From: Longimicrobiaceae bacterium
GTDB taxonomy: Bacteria > Gemmatimonadota > Gemmatimonadetes > Longimicrobiales > Longimicrobiaceae
Assembly (NCBI GenBank): GCA_036375715.1
Contig: DASVBS010000013.1
Coordinates: forward strand, 1 to 64,000
Length of the DNA stretch: 64,000 bases
Reading direction: 5' to 3'
In this document: piece after piece, positions 35,105 to 43,146 of the stretch
How positions within the stretch are numbered: position 1 is the stretch's first letter
Layout: each line of letters begins with the position of its first letter
Made by a program: the position numbers and the translations under genes
The notes under the pieces: model-generated
The model's database searches: none
What the model was told of the DNA's origin: nothing
The model's input: only the letters and a program-made list of their open reading frames with translations

Positions 35105-36454
35105 GTGGCGGATACGACACTAGCTGAGTCCCTCGGCGTCTTCACGCGCGATCAGACGGAGATCCTGTCGACGCGGAAGTTGGAGCCGGAGTGGCTGCGG
35201 ACGCAGCGGCTGCAGGCGTACGATGCCTTCGTGGCGATGCCGATGCCGACGACGCGCGAGGAAGAGTGGCGGTACACGGACATCGGCCGTCGGCTGCAGA
35301 TCGAGTCGCTGGACCTGGCGGATGAGCACGCGCCGGTGCGCTCGCTCGACGAGCTTCCCGAAGGACTGCGAACCCTGATCGAGGCGGCGGGGCAGAGCAG
35401 CGCCTCCGTCGTGCAGGTGGACGCCTCGGTCGTCCAGCGCGAGCTCTCCGAAGAGCTCGCAACCCGAGGGGTCATCCTCACCAGCCTCGAGCAGGCAGTG
35501 AGCGAGTACGCGGACCTCGTACAGCGCTATCTGGGGACGGCGGTGAACGCGGAGGACGGCAAGTTCGCCGCCCTCAACACGGCCAACTGGACCGGCGGCA
35601 CCTTTCTCTTCGTTCCCCGGAACGTGAAGGTCGAGCTGCCGGTGCGCTCCTTCCGCTGGATCAGTGACGAAGGTAGCGCCCTCTTCGGCCGCACGCTGAT
35701 CGTGGCGGAGGAAAACGCGGAGGTCGTGGTGATGGACGAGGTGGGCTCCGCCGATTTCGAACGGCAGAGCTTCTCGAACGCGGCCGCGGAGATCCTGGCC
35801 GGCGAGGGAGCCAAGGTCACCTACGTGTCGCTGCAGCGCTGGGGTTCCGGGGTCATCCACCTTACCACCGACCGGCTGGTCGCGGGTCGGGATGCTCGTA
35901 TCACCACCCTCTACACCACGCTCGGGTCGGACCTGACCCGCGCCGACGTGCGCTGCCGCCTCCAGGCGCCGGGCGCTCACGTCGACATGCTCGGCCTGTA
36001 TCTCGGCGAGGGGAAGCAGCACTTCGATCACGAGACGCTGCAGGATCACGTCGCCCCCCACGCGTCGAGCAATCTGCTCTTCAAGGGGGCGTTGAACGAC
36101 GAGGCGCGCTCGGTTTTCCGCGGCCTCATCCGAGTGCACCCCGGGGCACAGCGAACCGACGCATACCAGACGAACCGCAACCTGGTCCTCTCTAACCGGG
36201 CGCGCGCCGATTCGCTGCCGAACCTGGAGATCGGCGCCGACGACGTCCGCTGCTCACATGCGGCGACGGTGGGTCAGCTCGACGAGGAGGAGATCTTCTA
36301 CCTTCTCAGCCGGGGTATTCCCCGCCCGGAGGCGATGCGGCTGGTGATCTTCGGCTTCTTCGGGGAGGTGCTGGAGCAGCTCGAGGTGCCAGAGGTGCGG
36401 GCCGAGATCGTTCGGGCCATCGAGAGGAAGCTCTTCGGGGGGCGCCGGGCGTAG
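35105..36454 (+). CDS. sufD: SUF Fe-S scaffold protein SufD
   Basis: The protein has 449 residues from the GTG at 35105, which has GGAG at 35096-35099. The N-terminal region shares the LEPEWLRTQRLQAYDAF type of segment with SufB. The C-terminal QTNRNLVLSNRARADSLPNL and CSHAATVGQLDEEEIFYLLS contain the conserved histidine that corresponds to the essential His of E. coli SufD. SufD pairs with SufB on SufC. The spacer between sufB and sufD is almost completely filled by a heptamer hairpin, so the SufB:SufD ratio could be influenced by it. The stop is directly followed by the Rieske gene ATG. Confidence 0.95.
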   Translation: MADTTLAESLGVFTRDQTEILSTRKLEPEWLRTQRLQAYDAFVAMPMPTTREEEWRYTDIGRRLQIESLDLADEHAPVRSLDELPEGLRTLIEAAGQSSASVVQVDASVVQRELSEELATRGVILTSLEQAVSEYADLVQRYLGTAVNAEDGKFAALNTANWTGGTFLFVPRNVKVELPVRSFRWISDEGSALFGRTLIVAEENAEVVVMDEVGSADFERQSFSNAAAEILAGEGAKVTYVSLQRWGSGVIHLTTDRLVAGRDARITTLYTTLGSDLTRADVRCRLQAPGAHVDMLGLYLGEGKQHFDHETLQDHVAPHASSNLLFKGALNDEARSVFRGLIRVHPGAQRTDAYQTNRNLVLSNRARADSLPNLEIGADDVRCSHAATVGQLDEEEIFYLLSRGIPRPEAMRLVIFGFFGEVLEQLEVPEVRAEIVRAIERKLFGGRRA

Positions 36455-36781
36455 ATGGCCTTCGAGAGGGTGGCGGCTCTATCCGAGCTGCCGGAGGGTT
36501 CACTGCTGGGGGTCGAAGCGGGCGGAAGGAGGGTGTGCCTGGCGAACTGCGAAGGAGAGATCTACGCCTTCGCGGACAACTGCTCACACCGCGACTTCCC
36601 TCTCTCGAACGGCGAGCTGGACACGGAGGATTGCACGGTCACCTGCGAATGGCACGGGGCGATGTTCGACGTCCGCAGCGGCAAGGCCTTGTGTCTGCCT
36701 GCGATCAGCCCGGTGGCCGTGTACGCCTGCCGGGTCGAGAACGGCGAGATCTACGTCGATGTGGAGAACGGGAGGGTGTGA
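36455..36781 (+). CDS. Rieske [2Fe-2S] ferredoxin in the suf operon
   Basis: A 108-residue cytoplasmic protein starting one base after sufD. The cluster ligands are C43-x-H45 in DNCSHRDFPL and C64-x2-H67 in CEWHGAMFD. It lacks the conserved disulfide pair of bc1-type Rieske proteins, so it belongs with NirD/dioxygenase-type ferredoxins. These are often found within suf operons, where they may donate electrons to Fe-S assembly or act as a client; the role is not established. A terminator-like hairpin follows it (36822-36859). Confidence 0.93.
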   Translation: MAFERVAALSELPEGSLLGVEAGGRRVCLANCEGEIYAFADNCSHRDFPLSNGELDTEDCTVTCEWHGAMFDVRSGKALCLPAISPVAVYACRVENGEIYVDVENGRV

Positions 36782-36821
36782 TTGCAATCACAGCCGACCG
36801 GCCGGATCTGCCAGGTATTTG

Positions 36822-36859
36822 GAAGGGGTGCGCACGTTGTCCGCCCCCTTCTCTGTTTT
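36822..36859 (+). terminator. Internal terminator-like hairpin between Rieske gene and sufS
   Basis: GAAGGGG (36822-36828) pairs with CCCCTTC (36845-36851), with partial pairing inside the loop, and is followed by TCTGTTTT. It lies 41 bases after the Rieske stop and 19 bases before the sufS ATG. The stem is only 7 bp, so it may be an attenuator allowing partial readthrough in the operon. A true end of transcript is less likely. Confidence 0.5.
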
Positions 36860-36877
36860 CGTCCCACGGGAGCCACG

Positions 36878-38149
36878 ATGCATACCTTCGCGCCCCTCGA
36901 CACCGACCAGGATGAGCAGGCAACGACGCTCGCTGCCCTCTTCCCCGTTCTGCAGCAGCAGGTCAACGGCCACCGGCTCGTCTATCTCGACAGCGCCGCG
37001 TCCAGCCAGAAGCCTCGCGCGGTCATCGAGTCGATCGAGCGATTCTACCGCCGGGACAACGCCAACGTGCACCGTGGACTGCACGAGCTCTCGACGCGCG
37101 CCACAGAAGCATATGAGGCGGCCAGGGTACGGGTTGCAAATTTTCTCGGCATCGATGACCCGGCGGAGCTCATCTGGACGCGGGGAACCACGGAGGGTCT
37201 GAACCTCGTGGCCTGGTCATGGGGTGGATCCAATCTCCGCCCCGGAGACGAGATCCTGCTGTCCGTGCTCGAGCACCATTCGAACCTGGTACCCTGGCAG
37301 CTCGTGGCGGAGCGCACCGGCGCCCGTTTGCGCTTCCTGGATATCGACGACCGGGGGTGCCTCGATCTGTCCAACCTGGATCAACTGCTCACGCCTCGCA
37401 CCCGCGTGGTCTCCGTCGCCCACGTCTCGAATGCGCTGGGGACCATCAACCCCATCCGAACCATCGCGGATCGTGCACGATCGGTCGGGGCGATCGTGGT
37501 CGTCGATGGAGCGCAGTCTGCCCCACACCTGCCGGTCAACGTCTGGGAGCTGGGGTGCGACTTCTTCGCCTTCTCCGGCCACAAGGTGTGCGGCCCCACC
37601 GGGATCGGCGGACTCTGGGGTCGCCGCGAGTTACTCGAGCAGATGCCGCCTCTCTTCGGGGGTGGCGACATGATCGACGAAGTGGAGCTGGAGCGATCCA
37701 CCTATGCTCCCCTTCCCCATAGATTCGAGGCCGGAACACCGCACATCGCCGGAGCGATCGGGCTGGGCGCCGCCATCGAGTTTCTGCAGTCGGTCGGAAT
37801 GCACCGGATTCACCGTCACGAGCGGACGCTCCTCGCGTACGCTCTCCAGCGCTTGCGTGAGGTCCCGGGCCTACGGGTGTTCGGACCGACTGCGCTCGAG
37901 GAGCGCTCCGGCGTCATTTCCTTCACCCTCGCCGACGTGCATCCTCATGACCTCGCCACGATCCTGGACGCGGAGGGTGTGGCAATTCGCGCCGGACACC
38001 ACTGCGCCCAGCCACTGATGCGGAGGTTGGGAGTCTCAGCCACGGCACGGGCTTCCTTCTATCTCTACAACACGCACGCGGACGTGGACCGATTGGTCGA
38101 AGCGCTGAACCGTGCCCGCGAACTATTCGGCTGCGGCGAGATCTCATGA
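36878..38149 (+). CDS. sufS: Cysteine desulfurase SufS
   Basis: A 423-residue PLP enzyme that extracts sulfur from cysteine. K236 in FSGHKVCGPTGIGG is the Schiff-base lysine and C376 in IRAGHHCAQPLM is the persulfide-forming cysteine. DSAASSQKP and RDNANVHRGLHELS are group II (SufS) features. The start at 36878 avoids an upstream in-frame ATG (36782), which overlaps the Rieske stop region. Its TGA overlaps the sufU ATG (ATGA), matching the functional pair, since SufU accepts the persulfide from SufS. Confidence 0.96.
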   Translation: MHTFAPLDTDQDEQATTLAALFPVLQQQVNGHRLVYLDSAASSQKPRAVIESIERFYRRDNANVHRGLHELSTRATEAYEAARVRVANFLGIDDPAELIWTRGTTEGLNLVAWSWGGSNLRPGDEILLSVLEHHSNLVPWQLVAERTGARLRFLDIDDRGCLDLSNLDQLLTPRTRVVSVAHVSNALGTINPIRTIADRARSVGAIVVVDGAQSAPHLPVNVWELGCDFFAFSGHKVCGPTGIGGLWGRRELLEQMPPLFGGGDMIDEVELERSTYAPLPHRFEAGTPHIAGAIGLGAAIEFLQSVGMHRIHRHERTLLAYALQRLREVPGLRVFGPTALEERSGVISFTLADVHPHDLATILDAEGVAIRAGHHCAQPLMRRLGVSATARASFYLYNTHADVDRLVEALNRARELFGCGEIS

Positions 38150-38592
38150 GCCTCGAGTCACTCTATCAGGCGCTGATCCTCAAGCACTATCGGGACCCGC
38201 GACACCGCGGCACGCTGGAGACCCCGGACGCCAGCGTGCGGATGCGGAATCCCACCTGCGGCGACGAGATCGGCCTCTTCCTCGGGATCCGGGACGGGCG
38301 GATCGAAACGCTTCGCTTCCAGGGAGAGGGCTGCTCCATCTCGCAGGCCTCCGCGTCGATGATGGCGTCGCTACTCGAAGGCCGCACCCTTGCCGAGGCA
38401 TCGGCCATCGCGCAACGGTTCACCGAGATGCTCCATGGTGATGCTCAGGCAGCGCGCGACCCCTCACTTGGCGACTTGAGGGCGCTGGTGGGGGTCGCCC
38501 GCTACCCCGCGCGCGTGCGGTGCGCGCTTCTTGCCTGGAACGCCCTGGCTGAAGCACAGCGATCCCTCGAAGCGGAGGAGGAACCTCGATGA
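38146..38592 (+). CDS. sufU: Zinc-dependent sulfurtransferase SufU
   Basis: The protein has 148 residues. The conserved zinc/sulfur ligands are C38 and D40 (NPTCGDEIGL), C63 (GEGCSISQAS) and C126 (RVRCALLAW). SufU accepts persulfide sulfur from SufS and passes it to the SufBCD scaffold; it is typical of Gram-positive and related SUF systems that lack SufE. Start and stop overlap the neighbouring genes by ATGA junctions, so the protein is translated in step with SufS and the thiolase. The C-terminal tail after residue 135 is short and acidic. Confidence 0.95.
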   Translation: MSLESLYQALILKHYRDPRHRGTLETPDASVRMRNPTCGDEIGLFLGIRDGRIETLRFQGEGCSISQASASMMASLLEGRTLAEASAIAQRFTEMLHGDAQAARDPSLGDLRALVGVARYPARVRCALLAWNALAEAQRSLEAEEEPR

Positions 38593-39872
38593 ATGGCGAC
38601 GGGCGGAGGGTGGCCATCGTGGACGGGTGCCGCACCCCCTTTTCCAAGGCGGGGACGGCCTTCAAGGCGCTCTCGGCGGTCGAGCTCGGCAAAGTCGCGG
38701 TCCGCGAGCTCATCAACCGGGCAAACCTAGACGTGCACGAGGTCGATCACGTGATCTATGGAACCGTGATCCAATCGGTCCAGGAGCCGAACATTGCCCG
38801 CGAGGTCACCCTGGGATCGGGCATCCCCGCCAGCGTGCCCGCCTTCACGGTGGGTAGGGCCTGCGCCTCTTCCAGTCAGGCGATCACTTCCGGGGCTGAG
38901 CAGATCGCGCTCGGCATGGCCGACGTGGTCATCGCCGGCGGCGCCGAGTCGCTCACCGACGTTCCGATCCTGTTCTCGGACGAGATGCGCGACGCCCTGG
39001 TGGCGGCGTCGAAAGCCCGCACCCTTCAGGATCGCATCAAGGCTTTTGCCAGCATCCGCCCTCGCCACCTCGCGCCCATCACACCCGCGATCGCCGAGCC
39101 CACCACGGGTCTTACCATGGGGGAATCGGCGGAGAAGATGGCCCAGGAGAACGGCATCACCCGCGAGGAGCAGGATCGATGGGCGCTCCGCTCTCACCAG
39201 CTCGCCTGGGCGGCCACCCAGGACGGGCGGCTGACCCGTGAGATAGCTCCCGTCTACGTGGACGGTGTAGCCATCACCAGCGACAACGGCATTCGCGCGG
39301 ACACCTCGCTCGAGAAGCTGGCGCAGCTCAAGCCCGTGTTCGACCGCCGGTACGGCACCGTCACCGCGGGTAACGCTTCACCGCTCACGGACGGCGCTTC
39401 GGCGGTGCTTCTGATGAGCGAGGAAAAGGCGCGCGCTCTGGGCTATGAGCCCCTCGGCTACATTCGCGGCTACGCCTACGCCGCCCTCTCTCCATCCGAT
39501 CAGCTCCTGCAGGGCCCGGTGTTCGCCACGCCGGTGGCTCTGAAGCGGGCAGGCATCAGCATGGCGGACATCGAGCTCATGGACATGCACGAGGCGTTCG
39601 CGGCTCAGGTGCTGTCCAACCTCCAGTGGCTGGAATCCCGCAAGATCGCGCAGGAGCGGCTCGGTCTCTCCGAGCCGGTCGGACATCCGGCGATAGACCG
39701 GATCAACGTGATGGGTGGGTCCATCGCGATTGGCCATCCTTTCGGCGCCACCGGCGGCCGGATCACCATCACCCTGCTGAACGAGATGAAGCGCCGCGGC
39801 GCTGGCCTGGGCCTGATCACTGTCTGCGCCGCCGGTGCAATGGGCTTTGCGATGGTGGTCGAGGCGGCCTGA
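38589..39872 (+). CDS. Acetyl-CoA acyltransferase (thiolase, FadI/FadA type)
   Basis: A 427-residue thiolase. The nucleophilic cysteine is C92 in GRACASSSQ; the base histidines lie in MDMHEAFAAQ and GHPFGATGGR, and the second cysteine in VCAAGAMGFAM. Length and the SDEMRDALVAASKARTLQDR insert point to the FadI branch (anaerobic beta-oxidation-type, with FadJ). It is translationally coupled to sufU (ATGA), which is not a standard pairing; no FadJ gene is in the window. After the stop a gap with direct repeats begins. Confidence 0.9.
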   Translation: MNGDGRRVAIVDGCRTPFSKAGTAFKALSAVELGKVAVRELINRANLDVHEVDHVIYGTVIQSVQEPNIAREVTLGSGIPASVPAFTVGRACASSSQAITSGAEQIALGMADVVIAGGAESLTDVPILFSDEMRDALVAASKARTLQDRIKAFASIRPRHLAPITPAIAEPTTGLTMGESAEKMAQENGITREEQDRWALRSHQLAWAATQDGRLTREIAPVYVDGVAITSDNGIRADTSLEKLAQLKPVFDRRYGTVTAGNASPLTDGASAVLLMSEEKARALGYEPLGYIRGYAYAALSPSDQLLQGPVFATPVALKRAGISMADIELMDMHEAFAAQVLSNLQWLESRKIAQERLGLSEPVGHPAIDRINVMGGSIAIGHPFGATGGRITITLLNEMKRRGAGLGLITVCAAGAMGFAMVVEAA

Positions 39873-39967
39873 GCTCCAGCGAGGGTTCCCACTCGCGACA
39901 GGCCACTCACGGGTTCGCGATGCAGGGAAGTTCGCGTTGACGCGGATTGCCTGACTCGACGGGGATG

Positions 39968-39998
39968 CTCGAGTTGACAGGAGGCGACTCGAGTTGAC
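39968..39998. promoter_or_regulatory. Two 11-bp direct repeats (CTCGAGTTGAC) at 20-base period
   Basis: CTCGAGTTGAC occurs at 39968-39978 and 39988-39998, exactly 20 bases apart, two helical turns. Related TTGAC copies occur nearby at 39936, 40091 and 40118. The pattern fits a two-site protein-binding region and lies 410-440 bases before the cold-shock gene and about 95 bases after the thiolase. A separate short hairpin, CCGACAA...TTGTCGG, is at 40031-40055. No regulator is known for this. Confidence 0.4.
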
Positions 39999-40090
39999 CG
40001 CGGCCGCCAGGGACAAACGCAATCCATTATCCGACAATTAATTGCGATTTGTCGGCCAATCTCCCCCTTCATTTCGTCAGCAACAATGGC

Positions 40091-40119
40091 TTGACAGAGC
40101 GGGAAGTCGCATTTACGTT
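40091..40119 (+). promoter_or_regulatory. Candidate sigma-70 promoter of cold-shock gene
   Basis: A perfect TTGACA (40091-40096) is 17 bases from TACGTT (40114-40119), a weak -10. If used, transcription would start near 40126 and give a leader of about 280 bases before the cspA ATG, long even for cold-shock genes whose leaders regulate translation. The rest of the region (39873-40407) holds no credible gene. Confidence 0.45.
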
Positions 40120-40407
40120 GACGGCGAAACCTCGGCTGACCCGCGGCTTTCCCAGTCGCCGCGTGGCTTTTCGAAGGTAGGGCCGGGCAGGGTGGTAGGA
40201 TGGAAATGTCGCCACGCAATCCTCGTACGTGCCGCCGTCGTCACACGCCGCAGATCCTCGATCGGTTGCCCCAGCGGGCCAATACCATAGCAGATCATCA
40301 GCTTTTCGCGATCGTGCCCAACGTGGGGGGCATCTGATAGCCCACGAGTATCCAGCCGCGACGTCCAGTACGTGGAGTCCGGTCCCATCGTCACACAGGA
40401 GTACCTC

Positions 40408-40620
40408 ATGCGGACCACCGGAACGGTGAAGTGGTTCAACGACGCCAAGGGCTTTGGCTTCATCACCCCAGCGGACGGAGATCGCGATTGCTTCGTCCAC
40501 TACTCCGCCATCCAGGGCACCGGGTTCAAGTCGCTCACCGAGGGTGAACTGGTGGAGTTCGACCTGGTGCAGGGTGAAAAGGGCCCGGCTGCCGAGAACG
40601 TCGCACGGATCACGAGCTGA
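40408..40620 (+). CDS. Cold-shock protein (CspA family)
   Basis: A 70-residue protein of a single OB-fold cold-shock domain. The RNA-binding motifs RNP1 (KGFGFITP) and RNP2 (CFVHYSAIQ) are intact, and the N-terminal [12 protein letters not shown] is the family start. It binds single-stranded RNA and acts as an RNA chaperone. The start at 40408 is chosen over 40372 because family proteins begin at this point, with CAGGAG at 40397-40402 as Shine-Dalgarno. It is monocistronic, with a strong terminator behind it. Confidence 0.95.
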   Translation: MRTTGTVKWFNDAKGFGFITPADGDRDCFVHYSAIQGTGFKSLTEGELVEFDLVQGEKGPAAENVARITS

Positions 40621-40665
40621 GCAGTCGCGATCGGCGCCACCGGTGGTGCCGTACGGCCTGACAGT

Positions 40666-40700
40666 CCGGCCCGCGTCACGAGGCGCGGGCCGGTTTCTTT
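40666..40700 (+). terminator. Intrinsic terminator of the cold-shock gene
   Basis: CCGGCCCGCG (40666-40675) pairs perfectly with CGCGGGCCGG (40684-40693) around TCACGAGG, followed by TTTCTTT (40694-40700). It lies 45 bases beyond the stop. The remaining 279 bases to the pseudopilin gene show no recognisable feature and no clear promoter. Confidence 0.92.
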
Positions 40701-40979
40701 GGACACAACCACCGCCCCATCGACAGTCACTCAGTTCATCGAGTTAGCACTGCCGCTCCACCCATTTCCGCTCCGCTCAACTTCCTATCTCGGGCCCGTA
40801 GTCACCGCCAAAACGCCCGCCTTCAGGCAGTCCACAGGGACTCGCCCCCGCTAAACAGATCGAGCCCATCGGCCGATACTCAGTAGTTCAGCGGGAAGCA
40901 CCCGCGCGCGCGACATGGTGAGCACGTTGCCTCGGGCATGGTCGCAGCAATGGTCGGACATTCCCAAGCATCTGGAACC

Positions 40980-41612
40980 ATGGTCCGCAGCCCCTCCCCC
41001 CGCGGTGGTCTTTCACCTCTGTACGCCAACACCGCGGACTCAGCTTGCGAGCACGATCCGCGCGCCGGCTTCTCCCTCATCGAGGTGCTGACGATCCTCG
41101 TGGTGCTGTCGATCGTTACCGCCCTCGCGGCCCCGCGTCTCGATTTTGGGCGGTACCAGATCGAGGGCGCTATGCAGGCGGTCGGATCGGTTCTGCTCGC
41201 CGCGCAGCGGACGGCCGTTCAGGAAGGGCACAACGTCGTGGTAGCTTTCGACCTTGCGCACTCCCGCGTGCGCGTGCACTCCGATGCCAACAACAACCTG
41301 TTGATCGACAACGGGGAGTCGGTTCTGTACGAGCCGCTGGGTGAGAGCGTGCGCTTCGGACGCGGGGGTGCGCCTTCGTTCTTCGAAACCCCCGAAGCGA
41401 TCTCGTTCACCGGGCGGCAGGACGGCATGCCGGCAGTGGTCTTCTATCGAAACGGTGCCGCTAGCGAGGAGGGAGGATTCCACCTCACCAGCGCCCGCGC
41501 CCAATCCGACTCCGGATACCAGCAGGACACGCGGGCACTGCGGATCGAGCGAGCGACTGGCCGACCGACTTGGTTCAGGCGGGAGGGATCATCGTGGAGG
41601 CAGGAGTTCTGA
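40980..41612 (+). CDS. GspH/FimT-type pseudopilin
   Basis: A 210-residue protein with the type IV prepilin N-terminus RAGFSLIEVLTILVVLSIVT (cleavage between G and F, then E at position +5). The C-terminal domain (YQIEGAMQAVGSVLLAAQRT; FDLAHSRVRVHSDANNN) matches GspH/FimT minor pilins. The start is uncertain: ATG at 40980 leaves a 29-residue leader, and 40938 an even longer one, both longer than normal (about 6-15). A real start may use a codon I could not identify. It is the first of four coupled pseudopilin genes; the next begins 2 bases after its stop. Confidence 0.82.
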   Translation: MVRSPSPRGGLSPLYANTADSACEHDPRAGFSLIEVLTILVVLSIVTALAAPRLDFGRYQIEGAMQAVGSVLLAAQRTAVQEGHNVVVAFDLAHSRVRVHSDANNNLLIDNGESVLYEPLGESVRFGRGGAPSFFETPEAISFTGRQDGMPAVVFYRNGAASEEGGFHLTSARAQSDSGYQQDTRALRIERATGRPTWFRREGSSWRQEF

Positions 41613-41614
41613 AA

Positions 41615-41980
41615 ATGTCGAGCAGAGGAGGCTTTACGCTGATAGAGGTGCTGGTGGCAATGGTCCTCCTCGGCTTCGCCGTGCTCGGGCTGCAGGCCGC
41701 GATCACCGACCGGTTCGTGCGCGACGTGGGTCACGAGGATTTCCGAGCGACAGCTCTGCAGCTCGCCGCCGACCGGCTGACGGAAGTCCAGAGCGACCCG
41801 CAGTACACCTTGATTCCGGCCCGCTACGACGGCGTGGAGGACTCCGTCCCAGGGTTTCCGCGCTACCGGCGATCGACCGACGTACGGGTGGCCAATGGAT
41901 ACACGGTGATCACCGTGAGCGTGGTCACTCCCACGTGGGCGGATACCGTCCGCCAGACTGTAGTGGTGGGCGCCCCATGA
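41615..41980 (+). CDS. PilV/GspI-type minor pseudopilin
   Basis: A 121-residue protein with prepilin N-terminus MSSRGGFTLIEVLVAMVLLG and a small globular domain including LQLAADRLTEVQSD. The short leader, glycine at -1 and glutamate at +5 fit prepilin peptidase processing and an N-methylated phenylalanine. It resembles PilV/GspI minor pilins that initiate pilus or pseudopilus assembly. The ATG at 41615 follows GGAGTTCTGAAA. The TGA overlaps the pilW-type start (ATGA). Confidence 0.85.
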   Translation: MSSRGGFTLIEVLVAMVLLGFAVLGLQAAITDRFVRDVGHEDFRATALQLAADRLTEVQSDPQYTLIPARYDGVEDSVPGFPRYRRSTDVRVANGYTVITVSVVTPTWADTVRQTVVVGAP

Positions 41981-43146
41981 AGCCATCCATCCTGCGCGAT
42001 CGCCAGGGCGTGACCCTGATCGAGCTGGTCGTCGGTCTGGTGATCATGGGCTTTCTGGTCTCGGCCATACTGTCTTTCGTCCGGCAACAGGAAATGGCCT
42101 TCGGCTTCGGATCCGGCAGAATGGCCGCCCTGCAGAACTACCGTTTCGCAGCGGACGTGCTCGAGCGCAACCTGCGCACGGCGGGGACGGGAATCGTGCC
42201 GGGTCAGCCGTTCCTGGTCTATGCCGACAGTGCCACCATCGCCTTCAACGCCGACTACGCCACAAACGACTCGGCCGACGTCTTCGCCGTATATCGCGAC
42301 CTCGGGGCGAGCGATGAGGAGGTCGGATCGCTGACGCGGGCGCGGCGCTACACCCTCCCGCAAACCAGCTTCGCCTATCCGGACAGCACCTACCGCGACG
42401 GAGGCGCTACCAGCGCGGCGGAGACCATCATCTTCTACTTCGCCCCCGACGCGAGCACGCCGCGTTCCGACGACTTCATCCTCTATCGCCGGGTGAACGA
42501 TCGCCCGGCCGAGGTGGTCGCTCGCAACCTCCTGCGCGACGAGGGGCGCCCCTTCTTCCGCTACCAGGAAGTACTCGTCAGCGACACCGCCCCTCCCACG
42601 GTGAACTGGGTGGCTCCGAACCGGCTACCGCTGCGTCACTCCGCGCCCATCCACATGTCCCCGGCGGACACCGGAGCCGTCGCCCGCATCGACCGCATCC
42701 GGGCCGTGCAGGTCTCGTTGCGCTCCACCGATGGGAGGCGGGGAGAGACCTCACAGGATGCCGCGCTGCGCCGGCTGATCCGCATGCCGAACGCGGGACA
42801 GATGCAGCTGCAGACCTGCGGCGAGCCGCCGCTGTTCAGCTCGTCCATCGTGGCCAACCAGGTGGGGAGCGCGGGCGCGCCATCGGTGGAGGTTATCTGG
42901 AGCCGGTCGGTGGACGAGTCGAGCGGCGAGCAGGACGTGGTGCGCTATGCGATCTATCGGCGGAATGGCACAACCGGCCCATGGAACGAGCCCATCTTCA
43001 GCGTACCGGCCGGAAACGCCACCTACATCTTCTCTGACGCGAGCGCCGAGGTGGGCGGCGTTTACCAGTATGCCGTGGCCGCTCAGGACTGCACGCCCTC
43101 GATGTCGCCTCTGCGCACCTCATCTCCGGTCACGATAATGCCATGA
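41977..43146 (+). CDS. PilW-type minor pilin
   Basis: The protein has 389 residues starting MKPSILRDRQGVTLIELVVG, with the glycine before V and conserved TLIEL typical of PilW/GspJ. The globular region contains ADVLERNLRTAGTGIVPGQP, the usual PilW stretch, and a C-terminal fibronectin-like stretch (VRYAIYRRNGTTGPWNE). It sits in an operon with PilV- and PilX-type proteins, forming a set of minor subunits that would prime a pilus or type II secretion-like filament. The TGA overlaps the next gene start (ATGA). Confidence 0.85.
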   Translation: MKPSILRDRQGVTLIELVVGLVIMGFLVSAILSFVRQQEMAFGFGSGRMAALQNYRFAADVLERNLRTAGTGIVPGQPFLVYADSATIAFNADYATNDSADVFAVYRDLGASDEEVGSLTRARRYTLPQTSFAYPDSTYRDGGATSAAETIIFYFAPDASTPRSDDFILYRRVNDRPAEVVARNLLRDEGRPFFRYQEVLVSDTAPPTVNWVAPNRLPLRHSAPIHMSPADTGAVARIDRIRAVQVSLRSTDGRRGETSQDAALRRLIRMPNAGQMQLQTCGEPPLFSSSIVANQVGSAGAPSVEVIWSRSVDESSGEQDVVRYAIYRRNGTTGPWNEPIFSVPAGNATYIFSDASAEVGGVYQYAVAAQDCTPSMSPLRTSSPVTIMP

